Below the pieces are notes generated by a model. It searched no databases, had not been told where the DNA came from, and was given only the letters and a program-made list of their open reading frames with translations. Positions 1 to 7,981 of a stretch of 64,000 nt of DNA are shown here, one piece after another (within the stretch, counting starts at the first letter, position 1; each line of letters opens with the position of its first letter). This DNA comes from Methanobrevibacter millerae (GTDB lineage Archaea; Methanobacteriota; Methanobacteria; Methanobacteriales; Methanobacteriaceae): NCBI RefSeq assembly GCF_900103415.1, contig NZ_FMXB01000004.1:62001-126000 (forward strand), in the 5' to 3' direction. The position numbers and the translations under genes were made by a program.

Positions 1-300
1 TGTTCCTATAGAAGATAGTAATTGATTAGTATACAATATGGCCGTTAATATTGAAGTTGTAACCAATGAAAACGATACATTCATCGTTATGTTACTGACG
101 CCAATGGCAATGCGATAACCGGATACAACGTGACATTTAAAGTGAACGGCGCAAGCTACAATTGTGAGATTAACCAGACGGGTTATGCAAAATTAAACGT
201 TAAATTGAATAATGGTTTATATCGAATTGTTACTGCATTCTGTATTGAAAACTATCAGGACAGGCTACTGTACAATACGCTTAAAGTAACAAGAATATAA
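1..300 (+). pseudogene. 3' remnant of an adhesin-like Ig-repeat protein
   Basis: The final ~70 codons before the TAA at 298-300 read as one Ig-like repeat of the type seen in the adhesins at 31, 36 and 60 kb: VTDANGNAITGYNVTFKVNG, then a threonine-glycine-tyrosine-alanine-lysine-leucine strand typical of the family. Upstream of about position 90 the coding sense moves from frame 1 to frame 2 (NENDTFIV), and stops occur in both frames before that (for example at 16, 19 and 67 in frame 1). The gene is therefore broken and its 5' part lies outside the window. No signal or anchor is visible in this fragment. The identification as an adhesin repeat is firm; whether a functional copy exists further upstream cannot be judged. 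Confidence 0.75.
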
Positions 301-329
301 ACTCATTATTTTTTTCTTCTTTTTTTAAA

Positions 330-455
330 TTAATGTTCATCTTCAAAAACTACGCTTTCAGAAACTTTAGCAAAATTTTTTCTTAATTTAGCATCTTGTT
401 CTTCCCAAATACGTTTTTTAATTTCTTCTGCTCTTTTTTTAGGAACCCACATCAT
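330..455 (-). CDS. small basic protein, tandem family copy 1 (41 aa)
   Basis: A 41-residue ORF starting MMWVPKKRAEEIKKR and ending in an acidic FEDEH tail. It is too short for standard ORF calling but has a good ribosome binding site (GGGAGTG, about 6 nt before the ATG) and two paralogous intact copies beside it. It is predicted to be a highly charged single helix with one or two tryptophans; no family is recognised. It differs from copies 3 and 4 mainly at the C-terminus. It lies 59 bp downstream of copy 2, where the spacer has lost the hairpin segment present between the other copies. Confidence 0.7.
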   Translation of the reverse strand: MMWVPKKRAEEIKKRIWEEQDAKLRKNFAKVSESVVFEDEH

Positions 456-514
456 TTCTTTCACTCCCAAATACAATAGTTAATAACACACTAATGGTGA
501 TGAATTTTACGAGC

Positions 515-638
515 TTAATTTTTTCTAGAAAAAACCTTTTCAGAAGTTTTAGCTATATCTGCCCTAAACTTAGCTCTTTGTTCATCTGAAATACGTTTTT
601 TAATTTCTTCTCTTCTTTTTTTTAGGTATCCAAATCAT
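515..638 (-). pseudogene. small basic protein, tandem family copy 2, frameshifted
   Basis: Same family as the ORFs at 330, 846 and 1175. After MIWIPKK the run of A (T on the plus strand, 614-623 area) is 8 long instead of 7, which shifts the frame and gives a stop after 12 codons. In the shifted frame the rest of the family sequence continues to the expected end (SEKVFSRKN). The total length, 124 nt, is one more than a multiple of three. The change is in a homopolymer, so a read error is a real alternative to inactivation. The ribosome binding site GGGGAGTG is intact. Confidence 0.65.
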
Positions 639-1174
639 TTAATTCACTCCCCAAAAATACAATAGTTAATAACACACTCTAATGGTGATGACATTCAACA
701 ATCTTAACAAAAAACAATTCTTTCGGAAGAAATACGCAATTATTCTTCTAAAAGATGTTTTTACTCACAAATATCATTTATCATATTAAAAAAGCATCTA
801 AAATACTTTTAAACACAATCTAAAATGATGATGATATTTACGAGATTAATTTTTTCTAAAAACGACCTTTTCAGAAGTCTTGGCTAAATCTGCTCTAAAT
901 TTAGCCCTTTGTTCTTTCCACATACGTTTTTTAATTTCTTCTCTTCTTTTTTTAGGTACCCACATCATTTGTTCCACTCCCCAAAAATACAATAGTTAAT
1001 AACACACTCTAATGGTGATGACATTCAACAATCTTTACAAAAACAATGCTTTCGGAAGAAATACACAATTATTCTTCCAAAAGATGTTTTTACACACAAA
1101 TATCATTTATCATATTAAAAAAGCATCTATAATACTTTTAAACACAATCTAAAATGGTGATGATATTTACGAGA
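639..1174 (-). repeat. structured spacers of the small-ORF array (two ~206-bp units)
   Basis: The spacers 639-845 and 969-1174 are near copies of each other; with the ORFs they form tandem units of 331 and 329 bp. Read on the minus strand, each holds a stem AGATGCTTTTT/AAAAACATCT (about 1082-1127 in the second unit) and a stem GGAAGAA/TTCTTCC with flanking TTT/AAA (about 1049-1083). A direct repeat related to TCATCACCATTnnAGAnTGTGTT brackets the pair. In the 456-514 spacer one copy of that direct repeat remains and the hairpins are gone, as expected from recombination between the repeats. Confidence 0.7.
846..968 (-). CDS. small basic protein, tandem family copy 3 (40 aa)
   Basis: A 40-residue ORF beginning MMWVPKKRREEIKKRMWKEQ and ending TSEKVVFRKN, very rich in Lys, Arg and Glu and probably a single amphipathic helix. 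GGGGAGTG lies just upstream of the double ATG. It is nearly identical in its last ten residues to copy 4 and shares its 5' spacer organisation. No known family is recognised. Conservation of the reading frame between copies 1, 3 and 4, with substitutions but no other indels, argues that it is translated. Confidence 0.72.
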   Translation of the reverse strand: MMWVPKKRREEIKKRMWKEQRAKFRADLAKTSEKVVFRKN

Positions 1175-1297
1175 TTAATTTTTTCTAAAAACAACCTTTT
1201 CAGAAGTCTTAGCAAAATCTCTTCTTAATTTAGCATCTTGTTCTTCTGAAATGCGTTTTTTTATTTCTTCTCTTCTTTTTTTAGGTATCCAAATCAT
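1175..1297 (-). CDS. small basic protein, tandem family copy 4 (40 aa)
   Basis: A 40-residue ORF beginning MIWIPKKRREEIKKRISEEQ and ending TSEKVVFRKN. It is the most upstream member of the four-copy array on the minus strand, with an AGGTGG ribosome binding site that differs from the GGGGAGTG of the other copies. This suggests that copies 1-3 arose by amplification of a unit carrying its own leader. Function is unknown. An ORF on the opposite strand here is an antisense shadow. Confidence 0.7.
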   Translation of the reverse strand: MIWIPKKRREEIKKRISEEQDAKLRRDFAKTSEKVVFRKN

Positions 1298-1497
1298 TTA
1301 TGCCACCTACTTAATAATTATACATTTTGATTTATTTAAACTTTCATGTTCTTTTTTTATCCATTCAACACCATTATTTTTTGAAACAAATATGCCTTCA
1401 GTTTCGATACTTACTGTTTCATCCAGAATCCAAAAATTATATTAATATCGAAATTTAAACTTTATTATTTGTTTACGTTAAAAATCGAGGAATTATC

Positions 1498-1743
1498 ATG
1501 AAAAAGCAATATGATTCCTTAAATAGTAATATTAATCCTCCCATCATTGAAGAGATTACTTTAAGGAGCCTGCCATACGATCAAAAGAAAGAGGAAATAA
1601 TAGAATACTGCAGAATACATAAAAGAGTCCTAATGTCTGAAATAGCTAATGATTTAAGGTTTGACTTGGGTGATGTATATGAAATCATTAATGAATTGAT
1701 TGATGATGATATACTGGGCGTTAGAAATGATTATTCTATTTAA
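1498..1743 (+). CDS. small winged-helix-like DNA-binding protein (81 aa)
   Basis: The C-terminal two thirds (about residues 28-78) has a helix-turn-helix pattern: KEEIIEYCRIHKRVLMSEIA, then a recognition-helix-like segment GDVYEIINELIDDDIL ending in a short wing. This resembles small archaeal winged-helix regulators. The N-terminal ~25 residues are polar and probably disordered. GAGGAATTATC precedes the ATG. It stands alone, divergent from the small-ORF array at 330-1297, so it could regulate that array, but nothing in the sequence proves this. Confidence 0.55.
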   Translation: MKKQYDSLNSNINPPIIEEITLRSLPYDQKKEEIIEYCRIHKRVLMSEIANDLRFDLGDVYEIINELIDDDILGVRNDYSI

Positions 1744-2235
1744 GTTTAAAACAAAAATAAAAGCAGATTATATAAATAAGTTAGAATCCGAAGATTCTAA
1801 CTTTTAATACCTAAATTCTTGTGAAAAGAAACCTATAAGATTTGTAGTATTTAATACTATCTATTTTAATTAATGCAGGAAGAACCTACTGAGGATATTA
1901 CTTAAATTAACCAGTTTTTAACCACTATGAATTGTTTTAACCCTTAATTATTGCTTTAACTTCCAAGAATTGACTTGTCATGCAGTAATTGTCCTCACTA
2001 AAAAAATCATATTCTAAAACAATACCATTCATCAATGAAAATTCAATAGATGAAATCCATAATTAAAATAATGAATCGAAAAGTCAATAATTTAAAATAA
2101 GTTGAAAAAAACAATAAATAAAAACAAATACATGTAGATATCAAGATTAAAAAATAAGGTTTTAAGAAAAAATGGCATTAATCAATAGCTGAAAAAATAG
2201 CCATTGACAGCACAATTTTTCTAATCAGTTAAATT
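1744..2235. other. AT-rich gene-free stretch with a degenerate 19-bp repeat array
   Basis: No convincing ORF. Positions 1930-2005 hold four exact-period but divergent 19-bp units (aattgttttaacccttaat and relatives, the last aattgtcctcactaaaaaa) that match the arrays at 11.1, 14.9 and 53.4 kb. The flanking TATA-like ends of those arrays are poorly preserved here, so this looks like a decayed copy. The rest is low-complexity AT-rich sequence between the 3' end of the HTH gene and the 3' end of the next minus-strand gene. Confidence 0.6.
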
Positions 2236-3273
2236 TTACCATCCACGTCTTTTCCTTCTTCTAGCATATCTTATTTTATTGATAGTTCGGATAACCAAAA
2301 CGAATATTATCACTATCAAGATAATTACAATCAGATAGAAAATTATGTTGAAAACAAAGCCCAGAGGATTGTCTCCATCCTGCTCTTGTGCAGTGAAGTT
2401 CATGGATCCGATTTTCTTGTAGGAAGGAGCTATCGGAAGGTCTTCCCCTTTAATTAGGGTTCCATTAATATTGATATTATCAAAGAGACCTCCTGTGGAC
2501 ATGCCATAGGTTGATCCGTCATCGTTTGAAGCGAAAATGTCTGTTATGTTTCCTTTAAACGTGTCATTTTCAACCTGCTGGTATAAAAAGGTTGTGATAT
2601 CCCTTCTGTACAGCCCATAACCGTCAGTAATCTCCAGATTATTCATAATTTTTACTTTATCCGTTGAATTCATCTGAATGTCGCCGGTTCTGATGAAACC
2701 TGCTTTATTCGGAACGGATATGTAATCTCCAGGGTTTAATTTTCCTGTGTAATAGGTTTCAGCTGTTGCAACCCCATAAGTTCCGTCAGGAGCCTTAATT
2801 AAGGCATGACCTCTTCCGTATGAACTTTTTATTTGAGATATTTCGGACAATGTTTTGTTTGATATGGTACCGTTCATTATCATGTCTGCGGTCATGTTTT
2901 CCATTTTCGCATTGTCGTCACCATCGTCAAGTCCGCCGAAACCGACTGTCCATCCGTCACTGGTAACTATAACCTGACAGAAGTATTTGCCGTCGGTTTT
3001 ATACTGTTTAATGGCTTCCTTTCCATGCCAATTTATCTTTTCAATGAAAATGTCAGCGCCGAAACCGGCATCTCTTCTGAATGCGAAAAGACTGTTGTTT
3101 CCGTCAAGCTGACAGGCAACGGAACAGCATCCGGTCAGGTCAGATTCATTGTTATCCTCTAAAAGAAAAGCTAAATCACCGTATTTATCCTGATTATCAG
3201 CTGCGTACGCTCCGATAACTGAAATAAAAATTAATAAGATACCTAAAATGAATATTAATTTTTTACTCTGCAT
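2236..3273 (-). CDS. secreted, membrane-anchored protein of unknown function
   Basis: An in-frame ATG lies at 3339, but the likely start is at 3273 (GAGTGTGTTT before ATG), which gives a clean signal peptide: MQSKKLIF followed by a hydrophobic stretch ending GAYAAD. The large middle part is extracellular, with a Cys-Cys-Ser-Val-Ala-Cys segment, GWTVGFGG and GHALIKAPDGTYGVA; these recall Ntn-hydrolase (C45-like) folds, but this is only a resemblance. A transmembrane helix (FNIIFYLIVIILIVIIFVLV) and a basic tail RRRKRRGW end the protein, so the bulk faces the cell wall. It is monocistronic. Confidence 0.6.
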   Translation of the reverse strand: MQSKKLIFILGILLIFISVIGAYAADNQDKYGDLAFLLEDNNESDLTGCCSVACQLDGNNSLFAFRRDAGFGADIFIEKINWHGKEAIKQYKTDGKYFCQVIVTSDGWTVGFGGLDDGDDNAKMENMTADMIMNGTISNKTLSEISQIKSSYGRGHALIKAPDGTYGVATAETYYTGKLNPGDYISVPNKAGFIRTGDIQMNSTDKVKIMNNLEITDGYGLYRRDITTFLYQQVENDTFKGNITDIFASNDDGSTYGMSTGGLFDNININGTLIKGEDLPIAPSYKKIGSMNFTAQEQDGDNPLGFVFNIIFYLIVIILIVIIFVLVIRTINKIRYARRRKRRGW

Positions 3274-4042
3274 AAACACACTCATATTTTTTATTAATAT
3301 CAGATTTTTGATATTACTATAATTTTTGTCAGATAACATATAAAAACTTTTGTTTTGATATATAAGTTAAAATTTGATTTTTAAAATTGAATTAAAAAAA
3401 GAATTGACCATAACTTTTCATGAAATTTATTAAATTTTATAAAAATTTATAAAGATGAGAGTTCTGGTGGCTTCATTGATTTAGCATGATGTTAGTTTAT
3501 TGTTAAATGTTAATATTCAAATTATTAGGATGTTAATTAATTAAAATAGATTAAAATTAACTGTTTTACATTAAATAAGGCTTATCTGAAGCTTTTTTTA
3601 TTAGTGAAAACCGTTAGTGTAAAAAATGAGTAGTCGGCATAGTATTTCCGTATATAAAACCATATTATATATTGATAGATATGATGGTATTAATGGTAGT
3701 GTTAGATATAATTGTATTAATGCTATAATTACTATTGATAGTATAACTACTATAAATAGTATAATGTATATTAGTAGTATTAGCATATATTTCCATATTG
3801 TTTTATTATGCTAATTTATGTATTAATACATATTTCCATATTTACAGAAAGTATATAGCATACATATTTTACCACTAATACTCAAATAATACTGAGAAAA
3901 TGCTATAAATCAACAGCCCCATATATATCAAGCTATTGAAATATGCCATTTTCTTCAAATAATGCTCTTTTTTATTAAAATTCATGAAATTTAATAAAAT
4001 TTACAGGCACAATATAATATTTTGAAATGAAAATTAATAAAT
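3274..4042. other. gene-poor AT-rich interval with low-complexity core
   Basis: About 770 bp without a credible gene. Positions 3600-3830 are dominated by TAGTAT/ATAGTA/TATTAG words; ORFs on both strands there translate to repetitive Ile/Ser or Leu/Ile strings and look compositional. A perfect 14-bp palindrome atgtattaatacat occurs near 3817-3830. Similar words ttcatgaaattta(t/a)taaa occur near 3417 and 3984, on either side of the low-complexity core. No promoter can be assigned with confidence. Confidence 0.5.
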
Positions 4043-5125
4043 TTAATGGCGGAAGCGCATATTATTAACTTTCAGTTTCTGTTTCATCTGCTCACGGTCA
4101 ACGTGGATATACTTATCCGTTGTCTGTGAATTGGAATGGCCTGCAATTGTCTGAACCTCAGCAACCGTCAATACTTCAGCGTAATGAGACAATGCAGTGT
4201 GTCTTAGGATGTGAACGCTCACGTTTTTGGAATAATCTACAGGACATTCAATGGCATCAGAGGCTATCCTCTCATCGGTTAACCTGGCATACTTCTTGAT
4301 GATATCCTGAACAGCACGCTTTCCGATGCGCTTTCCTCTCTGATTTAAAAACAGTTCTTCACGATTTACTTCTTCCAAAGCTTTCTTTCTTTGAATGACA
4401 GGCCTGTAAACGTCATGAGTGTTCTTTCGAAGCTTCGTTATTCTATCATAGATCATGTCATTTATAGAAACCAAAGTATCGTAGGTGATAAAGGTCGTAC
4501 GGTCTTTCAGCTCACCCTTTGTGGTTTCAGCCCTTAAATAAACCTCAATGAAATCATTAGAATCAGTCGGCAATTCGTAAAAGCCTGAATCATCTATCGG
4601 AACCTGGATATCGGACTTATTCAGTAAAACCAGTTCCTTAAGCCTCATTCCTGAGTCCAGAAAAGTGGCGCAGATGGCGTAATCACGCTTGTTACCCTCC
4701 AATTGAACCGTTTCAAGAAAATAATTGCTCTGCGGATGCGTCAGACTGATTTTCTCGATTCTTTTCTTGGCGGTTTCGGGATCTTCTGCCTTGACCTCAA
4801 TGATATCCTTCATTTTGATGGTATCGTGGCGGATTTCCTCCTGAACGTCTTCGGAGTTTATGAATTCCAGAATGTTCATCATATATGTCTTGACTGTAGT
4901 CCTTTTGTTTTCACGCTTTTTTAGGCAATACCTACGATACTGGCGCAGCTGCTTTTTGACATTGGAGTCTGTCAGTTCCTCAATTCCATTATCTTCAAGA
5001 AATTCTATAAATTTTGAAATATTAAATGTTTGTTTTCGGACGGTTTCTTCGGTAAGGTTTTTTACTTCCTGTTTTTCCTCCAAATATTCTTCTAAGTAAT
5101 CATTTAGCTCATCGGTAGCTATCAT
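4043..5125 (-). CDS. tyrosine recombinase / integrase
   Basis: An XerC/D-type tyrosine recombinase. Counted from a GTG at 5143, the catalytic set is R167 (GMRLKEL), H311 and R314 (HILRHT), H336 (AGHSN) and the nucleophile Y345 (DKYIHVD), all present. The N-terminal ~110 residues form the SAM-like core-binding domain (NISKFIEFLEDNG, TVKTYMMNILEFIN). The ATG at 5125 is preferred because GAAGGTGA lies just upstream of it and overlaps the GTG alternative. The protein is longer than typical archaeal XerA, which fits a mobile-element or site-specific integrase better than chromosome dimer resolution, but the latter is not excluded. The sequence shows a likely TATA box at about 5185-5195 and a 29-bp palindrome beyond it. 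Confidence 0.9.
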   Translation of the reverse strand: MIATDELNDYLEEYLEEKQEVKNLTEETVRKQTFNISKFIEFLEDNGIEELTDSNVKKQLRQYRRYCLKKRENKRTTVKTYMMNILEFINSEDVQEEIRHDTIKMKDIIEVKAEDPETAKKRIEKISLTHPQSNYFLETVQLEGNKRDYAICATFLDSGMRLKELVLLNKSDIQVPIDDSGFYELPTDSNDFIEVYLRAETTKGELKDRTTFITYDTLVSINDMIYDRITKLRKNTHDVYRPVIQRKKALEEVNREELFLNQRGKRIGKRAVQDIIKKYARLTDERIASDAIECPVDYSKNVSVHILRHTALSHYAEVLTVAEVQTIAGHSNSQTTDKYIHVDREQMKQKLKVNNMRFRH

Positions 5126-5184
5126 AAGCTTTTTCACCTTCACTATATTTTACTCAAACCCTTGTTATACTATTGAATTTTTTA

Positions 5185-5197
5185 GTATATAAAGACT
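5185..5197 (-). promoter_or_regulatory. TATA box of the integrase gene
   Basis: On the minus strand the sequence reads CTTTATATACTA, a good archaeal TATA box. Initiation about 25 bp downstream (near 5160) would leave a short leader before the ribosome binding site and the ATG at 5125. Confidence 0.5.
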
Positions 5198-5215
5198 TCG
5201 TATCTTTTCTTTTTT

Positions 5216-5244
5216 AACGTATATTATTACATAAAATATACGTT
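5216..5244. repeat. 29-bp perfect inverted repeat upstream of the integrase
   Basis: Arms AACGTATATT (5216-5225) and AATATACGTT (5235-5244) are exact reverse complements around the 9-nt centre attacataa. The arrangement of arms and centre is similar to a tyrosine recombinase core site, and it lies just upstream of the integrase promoter. An operator for autoregulation or a cruciform/hairpin is an equally simple reading. Confidence 0.65.
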
Positions 5245-5449
5245 TTCTTTATATATAAAATTGGGATAATTTTTCGTTTCCCGGCGAAATGTTGAAAGTG
5301 AGGTAAGACATATACATCAGACGGTTTCAAAATGGTGATTTCGTTAATTTTTTAATTGGTAATAAAAATATCCTGAGAGAGTAATAATAATCTCACTTCA
5401 AAAAATTGTTCTGGAAAATACATCCATTAAAAATTTTTACATTTGAAAA

Positions 5450-5489
5450 AAAGTTTGAAGTGCATATTTTCTAAGGAAATATTCAAAAT
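5450..5489 (-). repeat. 40-bp direct repeat, copy 1
   Basis: The 40-bp sequence starting aaagtttgaagtgcatattt occurs here and again at 5883-5922 with one mismatch. This copy begins 14 bp after the stop codon of the 112-residue gene. Read in the direction of transcription it can fold: an outer TTTGAA/TTCAAA pair and an inner ATATTTC/GAAAATAT stem with a bulged A. Confidence 0.8.
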
Positions 5490-5503
5490 TATAGACAAAA
5501 AAA

Positions 5504-5842
5504 TTACTCTTCAATTTCAACCATAGGTTTAAACTGAGGGTATTTCTCAAGAAAATTTAAAGTAGATTGGAGCTCATATTCATGTGCTTCCTCAAGTTTG
5601 TTTTCACGTACTAATCTACGAGGGATAATACTTTGTTCTTGATCTAACTCTTCAAATTCGGGATGATCAAATGCAGCATATTTTCTAAGAATATTAATAT
5701 TAGGAATAACTTCTTGGACAATATCCATTAAGTCATTTGGAATACCTGAAGGCACATTGATAAATTCTTCCAATTGATCTTCAGACCAATTTTCAACAAA
5801 CTCATAATTAGGGATTAATTTAACCATATAATAAACATCCAA
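5504..5842 (-). CDS. hypothetical acidic protein (112 aa)
   Basis: Not recognised. It is soluble, acidic, mostly helical in appearance, and contains DQEQSIIPRRLVRENKLEEA and a C-terminal NFLEKYPQFKPMVEIEE. The start could be the ATG at 5842 or the one at 5827 (MVKLIPNYEF). A TATA-like palindrome ATGTTTTATAAACAT (5862-5876) lies so close that a transcript would be nearly leaderless from 5842. The gene sits between two copies of a 40-bp repeat, next to the integrase, which suggests it moved as a unit. Confidence 0.6.
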   Translation of the reverse strand: MDVYYMVKLIPNYEFVENWSEDQLEEFINVPSGIPNDLMDIVQEVIPNINILRKYAAFDHPEFEELDQEQSIIPRRLVRENKLEEAHEYELQSTLNFLEKYPQFKPMVEIEE

Positions 5843-5861
5843 GTATTTCTTAGTTACTATA

Positions 5862-5876
5862 ATGTTTATAAAACAT
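5862..5876 (-). promoter_or_regulatory. TATA-containing palindrome before the 112-aa gene
   Basis: atgtttataaaacat on the plus strand is ATGTTTTATAAACAT on the minus strand. The TTTTATAAA core fits an archaeal TATA box at the right distance for a start near 5842. Confidence 0.4.
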
Positions 5877-5882
5877 ACTATA

Positions 5883-5922
5883 AAAGTTTGAAGTGCATAT
5901 TTTCTAATGAAATATTCAAAAT
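5883..5922 (-). repeat. 40-bp direct repeat, copy 2
   Basis: 39 of 40 positions match the copy at 5450-5489. It begins immediately after the stop codon of the AAA+ gene, so both neighbouring genes end with the same element. Confidence 0.8.
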
Positions 5923-7377
5923 CTACATGAAAGCAAAAATTTCAGGAGGCATGTAAATGACATTGTCATTTTTAACAATATTTGCAGTGGTATTTGAAAT
6001 AATTATTCCATGAGGGGAATTATATCTGTTAATGGCCCGCTTGATTTGACTTTGATTCTTATCGCCGCAGCTTACTTCAATTGGAATAGGCTTTTCCAAT
6101 CCCCTTTGAACAATAAAATCAACATTTTGCGAACTGCTTTTTTTCTTACTATCGTCATAATACGTTTTATAGGATATACTGCTCCTATTATCCAAATTAT
6201 GAAAACTAGAAGCCACATAATTCTCCAGCAGTTTTCCCATATATGCCCTTTTGTCTTCAAGCATTGCATTGCCCAAATCAAGAATCAAATTATGTTTCAA
6301 ACTGGATGTTGCAAAAAAATATTCATTTGGTTTTGTCGTTCTCTTAACTGATGATGTGAAAGGCTCAATATGAAATATCAGCTCTATTTTTTCAAGAATA
6401 TTAATTATTTTACTGACCAATGGCTTTTTTGCATCAAAATGATTTGATAAGGAACCTATTGAGACCTCACCGGGATTTTGAAAAGCAAGATAATGCAAAA
6501 TTTTAAAAGCGAGATCTTGCGTATCTATATTAACACCTTCTATATCATTCATATCGCTTTTTACAACATTATCCACCATATTGACAATTTTTTGAGTTAT
6601 TTCATCATCAGTTTGATGAAATGATAATGGAAATCCTCCAAATTGTAAGAAATGATTCCATTCTGATACATTGAAATTTTGGAAATTCGAATAAATGTTA
6701 AACATTCTCCTTTCAACCTCCGCACTATTTTGTGTTTTGCCATCAAAAATCATTTTAATAATAGAATCCGAAATATCGTTTTTAAAATTTCCATATTTTA
6801 ATTTTAAATGTTGTGAATATGTTAAAGGATAAATAGGAATGTTCAATAATCTTCTTGCAGCATCAGTATTATTGGAAAGTTTTAATGCAGATGATCCGCT
6901 GAAAATCATGAAAACATTTCTAGATGCATCAAATATTAATTTTCCATTGAAATCCCATTCTTTATCGTGCTGTGCTTCATCAATAAGAATGAATACTGGT
7001 TGAGATAATGTTTCAATGATTGAATTGTGAAATGTTTCTGAATAATAACTGACCACATCAAAGATATCTACTTTTCCCGTCTTTTTTAATCGATTGCAAT
7101 CGAAATATAGAATATTTTGCGGAGTTATGTTTTTTTCTTTTGTAAGATATTCATACACCTGAAAGAGCATGGTTGTTTTTCCAACATCCCTCAATCCAGG
7201 AAGAACAAGAAATCGATTAATGTTTTCCCCTTTAAGAAAATTATCAACATAGCCAATAATATTATCATAATCTGAGCGCTTATTGAATTTCTTATCCCCG
7301 TTCGTTAAATCTTGAGTTACTTTCATTGGCATTGTCAGAATCTGATTTCTAATATACCTCTCTTGCAATTCATTCAT
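5923..7377 (-). CDS. AAA+ ATPase with DUF4143 and PD-(D/E)XK-like C-terminus
   Basis: The start at 7377 is chosen because GGAGGATAATA precedes this ATG; the longer frame to 7428 overlaps the upstream gene and lacks a site. The protein (484 residues) begins NELQERYIRNQ, followed by Walker A GLRDVGKTT, Walker B ILIDEAQ, and the sensor-like MIFSGSSALKL. A winged-helix segment and a DUF4143-type C-terminal domain follow, with VDFIVQRGLEKPIPIEVSCG resembling the D...E-x-K core of PD-(D/E)XK nucleases (Val-Ser replaces the usual x-Lys here). Such ATPases are widespread in methanogens and accessory islands; their role is uncertain. It follows the HNH gene by 37 bp and is probably cotranscribed. Confidence 0.82.
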   Translation of the reverse strand: MNELQERYIRNQILTMPMKVTQDLTNGDKKFNKRSDYDNIIGYVDNFLKGENINRFLVLPGLRDVGKTTMLFQVYEYLTKEKNITPQNILYFDCNRLKKTGKVDIFDVVSYYSETFHNSIIETLSQPVFILIDEAQHDKEWDFNGKLIFDASRNVFMIFSGSSALKLSNNTDAARRLLNIPIYPLTYSQHLKLKYGNFKNDISDSIIKMIFDGKTQNSAEVERRMFNIYSNFQNFNVSEWNHFLQFGGFPLSFHQTDDEITQKIVNMVDNVVKSDMNDIEGVNIDTQDLAFKILHYLAFQNPGEVSIGSLSNHFDAKKPLVSKIINILEKIELIFHIEPFTSSVKRTTKPNEYFFATSSLKHNLILDLGNAMLEDKRAYMGKLLENYVASSFHNLDNRSSISYKTYYDDSKKKSSSQNVDFIVQRGLEKPIPIEVSCGDKNQSQIKRAINRYNSPHGIIISNTTANIVKNDNVIYMPPEIFAFM

Positions 7378-7414
7378 TATTATCCTCCAAATAATAGTAA
7401 AAACCCATATTTTT

Positions 7415-7981
7415 TTACATAAATGCATTAACGTAAGCTTTAGTAATTTTCCTTTTTAATTTTTTATTTTTCTTTTTCAGTTTCCTGTTTTTTTCTTCAA
7501 GATCCTTATTCTGACTACATGTGCTCTCATGCTTTTTGATTAAAGTATTATACTTTTTGCTGAGAATTCCAAGCTCATTACATACCTTACTGTGATTCTT
7601 AATTAATTTTTCATGAGATGGGTCTTTTATCTCACTTTTAAAATTCAGCAAATTCTTAATATTGCAATCTAGACCATATTTACTATGATATTTCTCATGG
7701 CAACTGTGACACAAAGTTATTCCATTGTTCAAATCCAAATAAGCATCATCATACATATTCACCTTAAATACATGATGTGCTTCAAGATTCTTTTTTGAAC
7801 CGCAAACGACGCAATTCCTGTCACGATTTATAACCTGTTCAGCCCAATCAGAAAGATAACTCATTATATCACTCTCTTCATATGCTTCAAGCATTTTGGA
7901 AATATCTGCAGTGTTTATATGTTTACTTATTTCAGTTTCAATTAATTCACCTGGGATATGCATCACATTAATTTTAATCAT
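7415..7981 (-). CDS. HNH endonuclease domain protein with C-terminal coiled coil
   Basis: The ATG at 7981 overlaps the stop of the upstream gene as ATGATTAA, implying translational coupling; the longer frame to 8038 would overlap far more. The HNH core is CVVCGSKKNLEAHHVF, then LNNGITLCHSCHEKYHSKYG, with two CxxC pairs and the HH and N of the motif all present. The last ~60 residues are a Lys/Asn/Glu-rich coiled coil (KDLEEKNRKLKKKNKKLKRK). It belongs to an operon with a 219-residue protein and the AAA+ ATPase, next to an integrase. A defence or mobile-element role is plausible but unproven. Confidence 0.8.
   Translation of the reverse strand: MIKINVMHIPGELIETEISKHINTADISKMLEAYEESDIMSYLSDWAEQVINRDRNCVVCGSKKNLEAHHVFKVNMYDDAYLDLNNGITLCHSCHEKYHSKYGLDCNIKNLLNFKSEIKDPSHEKLIKNHSKVCNELGILSKKYNTLIKKHESTCSQNKDLEEKNRKLKKKNKKLKRKITKAYVNAFM

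Noticed and set aside
1251-1445. 64-residue plus-strand ORF
   Set aside because: Antisense to small-ORF copy 4, which has a paralogue-supported frame and ribosome binding site.
3601-3814. ORFs of about 61 residues on both strands, one resembling a small hydrophobic toxin
   Set aside because: Sequence is low-complexity TA-rich; both strands are open by composition and there is no ribosome binding site.
5450-5922. Calling the locus an integron
   Set aside because: Only two repeats, no typical attC R/L boxes recognised, and the recombinase lacks a recognisable IntI-specific patch; kept only as a finding.
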